This document shows positions 63,006 to 64,000 of a stretch of 64,000 bases of DNA, one piece after another. Within the stretch, counting starts at the first letter, position 1. Each line of letters starts with the position of its first letter. Under the pieces are notes generated by a model. The model was given only the letters and a program-made list of their open reading frames with translations. It had not been told where the DNA came from and searched no databases. The stretch is from Nocardioides sp. W7 (GTDB lineage Bacteria; Actinomycetota; Actinomycetes; Propionibacteriales; Nocardioidaceae). A program made the translations under genes and the position numbers. The stretch is taken from positions 930,001 through 994,000 of the forward strand of contig NZ_CP095078.1 of NCBI RefSeq assembly GCF_022919075.1, given 5' to 3'.

Positions 63006-63079
63006 GCTGTAACGCGATGTTCGCCGCACTGGCCGCATGCTGCAGCGGCCGGGTAGTGGGGCGAACATCGCGTTACAGC
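63006..63079. repeat. Long palindrome with perfect 20-bp arms inside the leucine operon
   Basis: GCTGTAACGCGATGTTCGCC (63006-63025) is the exact reverse complement of 63060-63079. Pairing continues inward for four of the next five bases, and GGCCGC/GCGGCC form a nested hairpin. It lies in the 130-nt gap between the biotin carboxylase and HMG-CoA lyase genes, so it may tune or end transcription within the operon. Confidence 0.88.
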
Positions 63080-63114
63080 CCGAGCGCCCGCCGCGCCCAC
63101 CCCGGAGCCCTCCG

Positions 63115-64000
63115 ATGACCCCCGGCCTGCCGACGGTCGTCCCCGAGCCCGGGCTGCCCGAGCGGGTGACGATCTACGAGGTCGGCCCACGCGACGGGCT
63201 GCAGAACGAGCAGGCCCTGGTGCCGACCGAGGTGAAGGCCGAGTTCGTGCAGCGCCTCGTCAGAGCCGGGCTGCCCGTCGTGGAGGCGACCAGCTTCGTC
63301 CACCCGCGCTGGGTGCCGCAGCTGGCCGACGCCGAGGAGCTGATGGGCCTGCTGGGCGAGGCCGGCCGGCGGCACCCGGTGCTGGTGCCCAACGAGCGCG
63401 GGCTGGACCGCGCGCTGGCCCTGGGGCTGGAGCACGTCGCGATCTTCGGCTCGGCCACCGAGACCTTCGCCCAGAAGAACCTCAACCGCAGCCTCGACGG
63501 CCAGCTGGAGATGTTCGAGCCGACGGTACGTCGCGCGCGCGACCACGGGCTCGACGTCCGGGCCTACGTCAGCATGTGCTTCGGCGACCCCTGGGAGGGG
63601 CCGGTGCCGGTCGAGCAGGTCGTCGCCGTCGGCACTCGGCTGCTGGACCTGGGCGCGAGCCAGCTCAGCCTCGGCGACACGATCGGCGTCGGCACCGCCG
63701 GGCAGGTCACCGCCCTGGTCGCGGCGTTCGACGCGGCCGGGGTCGGCGTCGACCGGCTCGCGCTGCACTTCCACGACACCTACGGCCAGGCCCTGACCAA
63801 CGCGTACGCCGCGCTCCGGGCCGGCATCACCACCTTCGACGCGAGCGCCGGCGGGCTGGGCGGCTGCCCCTACGCGAAGAGCGCCACCGGCAACCTCGCG
63901 ACCGAGGACCTGGTGTGGCTGCTCACCGGTCTCGGCATCGAGCACGGTGTCGACCTGGCGGCGCTGGCGGCCACGAGCACCTGGCTGGCCGACCGGCTCG
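63115..64000 (+). CDS. mvaB: Hydroxymethylglutaryl-CoA lyase (3' end outside window)
   Basis: The first 295 residues of a TIM-barrel lyase that splits HMG-CoA into acetoacetate and acetyl-CoA, the last step of leucine degradation. YEVGPRDGLQNE carries the catalytic Arg26 and Asp27; EATSFVHPRWVPQLADAEEL, HFHDTYGQALTNAY and GGLGGCPYAKSATGN (metal His and catalytic Cys) are all present. The ATG at 63115 has GGAG about 9 nt upstream. No stop occurs before the window ends; about 10-20 residues are probably missing. Confidence 0.93.
   Translation, partial: MTPGLPTVVPEPGLPERVTIYEVGPRDGLQNEQALVPTEVKAEFVQRLVRAGLPVVEATSFVHPRWVPQLADAEELMGLLGEAGRRHPVLVPNERGLDRALALGLEHVAIFGSATETFAQKNLNRSLDGQLEMFEPTVRRARDHGLDVRAYVSMCFGDPWEGPVPVEQVVAVGTRLLDLGASQLSLGDTIGVGTAGQVTALVAAFDAAGVGVDRLALHFHDTYGQALTNAYAALRAGITTFDASAGGLGGCPYAKSATGNLATEDLVWLLTGLGIEHGVDLAALAATSTWLADRL

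Noticed and set aside
60780..63068. Minus-strand 762-residue open frame through the tandem repeat
   Set aside because: It is open only because of codon bias and the repeat; the plus strand encodes a complete biotin carboxylase.

Overview
The window is very GC-rich, has short intergenic gaps and many GTG starts, and carries actinobacterial hallmark genes: polyphosphate glucokinase, an AfsR/SARP-type regulator, an AlkB-rubredoxin fusion, DrrAB-type exporters and a SigE-type sigma factor with a membrane partner. This points to a high-GC actinobacterium, most likely Nocardioides or a close relative. That genus call is inference from gene style; no rRNA or tRNA was seen. Many start codons lie 6-7 nt after a TANNNT-like -10 hexamer, so leaderless transcripts are probably common here, and I used this to choose starts.

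Layout. 1-7.1 kb: a minus-strand envelope cluster (secreted SH3-like protein, lipoprotein, ECF sigma factor, membrane partner, HlyD/PG-binding adaptor, ABC ATPase, MacB-type permease) facing another sigma-partner-like membrane protein. 7.3-12.5 kb: iron-permease-like protein, DGPF protein with its ECF42-type sigma factor, secreted alpha/beta hydrolase, small proteins and an SDR. 12.6-19.4 kb: one giant secreted DUF11-repeat protein. 19.6-26.7 kb: glutathione peroxidase, SRPBCC protein, MMPL exporter with its TetR, malic enzyme, polyphosphate glucokinase. 26.8-29.4 kb: DrrAB-type exporter and a frameshifted ABC ATPase. 29.4-35.1 kb: AAA ATPase divergent from alkB-rubredoxin, TetR, a ferritin-like diiron protein and an MFS exporter that share a 20-nt divergent promoter. 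35.2-46.7 kb: M15 peptidase lipoprotein, quinone oxidoreductase, His-rich protein, M13 peptidase, ComB-like phosphatase, small membrane and conserved proteins, RecQ with a phosphoribosyltransferase-like tail, luciferase-family oxidoreductase. 46.9-58.7 kb: DapB-like reductase behind a KstR-type box, second MFS exporter, second glutathione peroxidase, SNF2 helicase with a coupled SWIM protein, AfsR-like regulator, methyltransferase and a secreted protein. 58.7-64 kb: TetR plus a leucine-catabolism operon (methylcrotonyl-CoA carboxylase-type beta and alpha subunits, then HMG-CoA lyase cut by the window edge).

The most unusual signals are repeats. (1) The biotin carboxylase gene carries four perfect or near-perfect tandem 45-bp units of a REP-like element, read in frame as 60 residues beside the ATP-grasp domain; relics of the same family lie just upstream and at the start of the comB-like gene. 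(2) At least six different intergenic palindrome designs occur, several with perfect 20-bp arms and nested inner hairpins, and several begin on the stop codon of the upstream gene. Two designs are present twice. No transposase, integrase, CRISPR array or phage gene was found, so these repeats would have to be moved in trans or be functional 3' ends.
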